Source of the DNA: JAAYKS01 sp964479435
GTDB taxonomy: Bacteria > Bacillota > Clostridia > Saccharofermentanales > UBA5734
Assembly: GCA_964479435.1 (NCBI GenBank)
Contig: CAYZME010000086.1
Span: 1-7,244, forward strand
DNA: 7,244 nucleotides
Reading direction: 5' to 3'
Positions within the stretch are counted from its first letter, which is position 1. Every line of letters starts with the position of its first letter. Below the pieces are notes generated by a model, which worked only from the letters and a program-made list of their open reading frames with translations, had not been told where the DNA came from and searched no databases. A program made the position numbers and the translations under genes. Of this stretch, positions 6,985-7,244 are shown in pieces.

Positions 6985-7016
6985 GCCTGGCCTCGGGCCT
7001 GACCTCGAGGCCAGGC
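6985..7016. terminator. Strong hairpin, probable terminator of the purine operon
   Basis: A perfect 11-bp inverted repeat (GCCTGGCCTCG at 6985-6995 pairing with CGAGGCCAGGC at 7006-7016) encloses a 10-nt loop, 18 bp after the formyltransferase stop. No T-tract follows on either strand, so it is not a textbook intrinsic terminator. Its place between convergent genes makes a transcription-stopping or mRNA-end-protecting role likely. Confidence 0.5.
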
Positions 7017-7030
7017 CCACTGTACATCAT

Positions 7031-7049
7031 CGCGCCCCGGCCGGGCGCG
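7031..7049. terminator. Second GC-only hairpin between convergent genes
   Basis: CGCGCCC at 7031-7037 pairs with GGGCGCG at 7043-7049 around a 5-nt loop. It lies just beyond the stop codon of the minus-strand gene ending at 7054. With no T-tract beside it, it may be a terminator for that gene or part of a tandem structure with the hairpin at 6985-7016. Confidence 0.35.
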
Positions 7050-7053
7050 CGTG

Positions 7054-7244
7054 CTACTTCAGGTCTTCAAAATAGCGCTGCACGGCCACGGCCAGAAACA
7101 GGTACATCGCCGAGGCGTCCGTTATGTATTCACGTTCCTGCCAAATAAACGGCCACACCTTGTCTTCCGGATAATCCGGCCGGATCAGGTTGATGGCATT
7201 CCAGAAAGTGCCGCCGGGGACGTAGCTCCAATCCGCGCGATTGT
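7054..7244 (-). CDS. C-terminal fragment of an unidentified protein
   Basis: An open frame enters from the right edge on the minus strand and ends at a TAG at 7056-7054, giving 62 visible C-terminal residues. The fragment is rich in aromatics (WSYVPGGTFWNAINLI, then VWPFIWQEREYITDASAMY) and ends in a probable helix, LFLAVAVQRYFEDLK. Codon use is GC-rich like the neighbours and there are no internal stops, which supports real coding. The start and most of the protein lie outside the window. I do not recognise the family. It is convergent with the purine operon, with the two hairpins between them. Confidence 0.65.
   Translation of the reverse strand, partial: NRADWSYVPGGTFWNAINLIRPDYPEDKVWPFIWQEREYITDASAMYLFLAVAVQRYFEDLK

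Noticed and set aside
6190..7020. Minus-strand open frame of 276 codons antisense to the AICAR formyltransferase gene
   Set aside because: The sense strand has unmistakable transformylase motifs. The antisense product has no family resemblance and is explained by GC-rich codon structure.

Overview
The window is a GC-rich bacterial chromosome segment, most likely from a Clostridia-type Firmicute. Three things point there. The sensor kinase has the H-box and long dimerisation-helix layout I associate with clostridial kinases. The last two purine steps are encoded by a PurO-type IMP cyclohydrolase and a stand-alone AICAR transformylase, a pairing I recall from Clostridia. Four genes carry strong GGAGG-type ribosome binding sites. 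This taxonomic inference comes from family recognition only, with no database search.

Layout from left to right. (1) Positions 1-2424, plus strand: the 3' part of a membrane sensor histidine kinase gene (7TM-type sensor, PAS, DHp and ATPase domains). Its stop overlaps the start of a PfkB-family sugar kinase, probably a fructokinase, in an ATGA junction. (2) Positions 2406-4984, minus strand: a GH31 alpha-glycosidase (alpha-xylosidase/alpha-glucosidase type) followed by a small lipoprotein of unknown function. These two also overlap by ATGA, and the lipoprotein gene overlaps the convergent sugar-kinase gene tail to tail by 19 bp. (3) Positions 4985-5195: a 211-bp divergent intergenic region with promoter-like elements. 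(4) Positions 5196-6966, plus strand: a compact purine operon of IMP cyclohydrolase (PurO type) and stand-alone AICAR formyltransferase, 4 bp apart. Together they replace the usual fused PurH. (5) Positions 6967-7053: two GC-rich hairpins between convergent genes, probably a terminator region. (6) Positions 7054-7244, minus strand: the C-terminal 62 codons of an unrecognised gene that runs off the window.

Functionally there are two themes. One is carbohydrate use: a cytosolic GH31 enzyme that would release monosaccharides from imported alpha-glycosides, a convergent sugar kinase, and a sensor kinase of unknown signal. The other is the end of de novo purine synthesis (AICAR to FAICAR to IMP). 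No mobile element, CRISPR array, tRNA or rRNA gene was seen, and no sign of a defence system. The unusual points are gene arrangements (three very tight or overlapping junctions, the split PurH) and two unidentified proteins, rather than an obviously new system.
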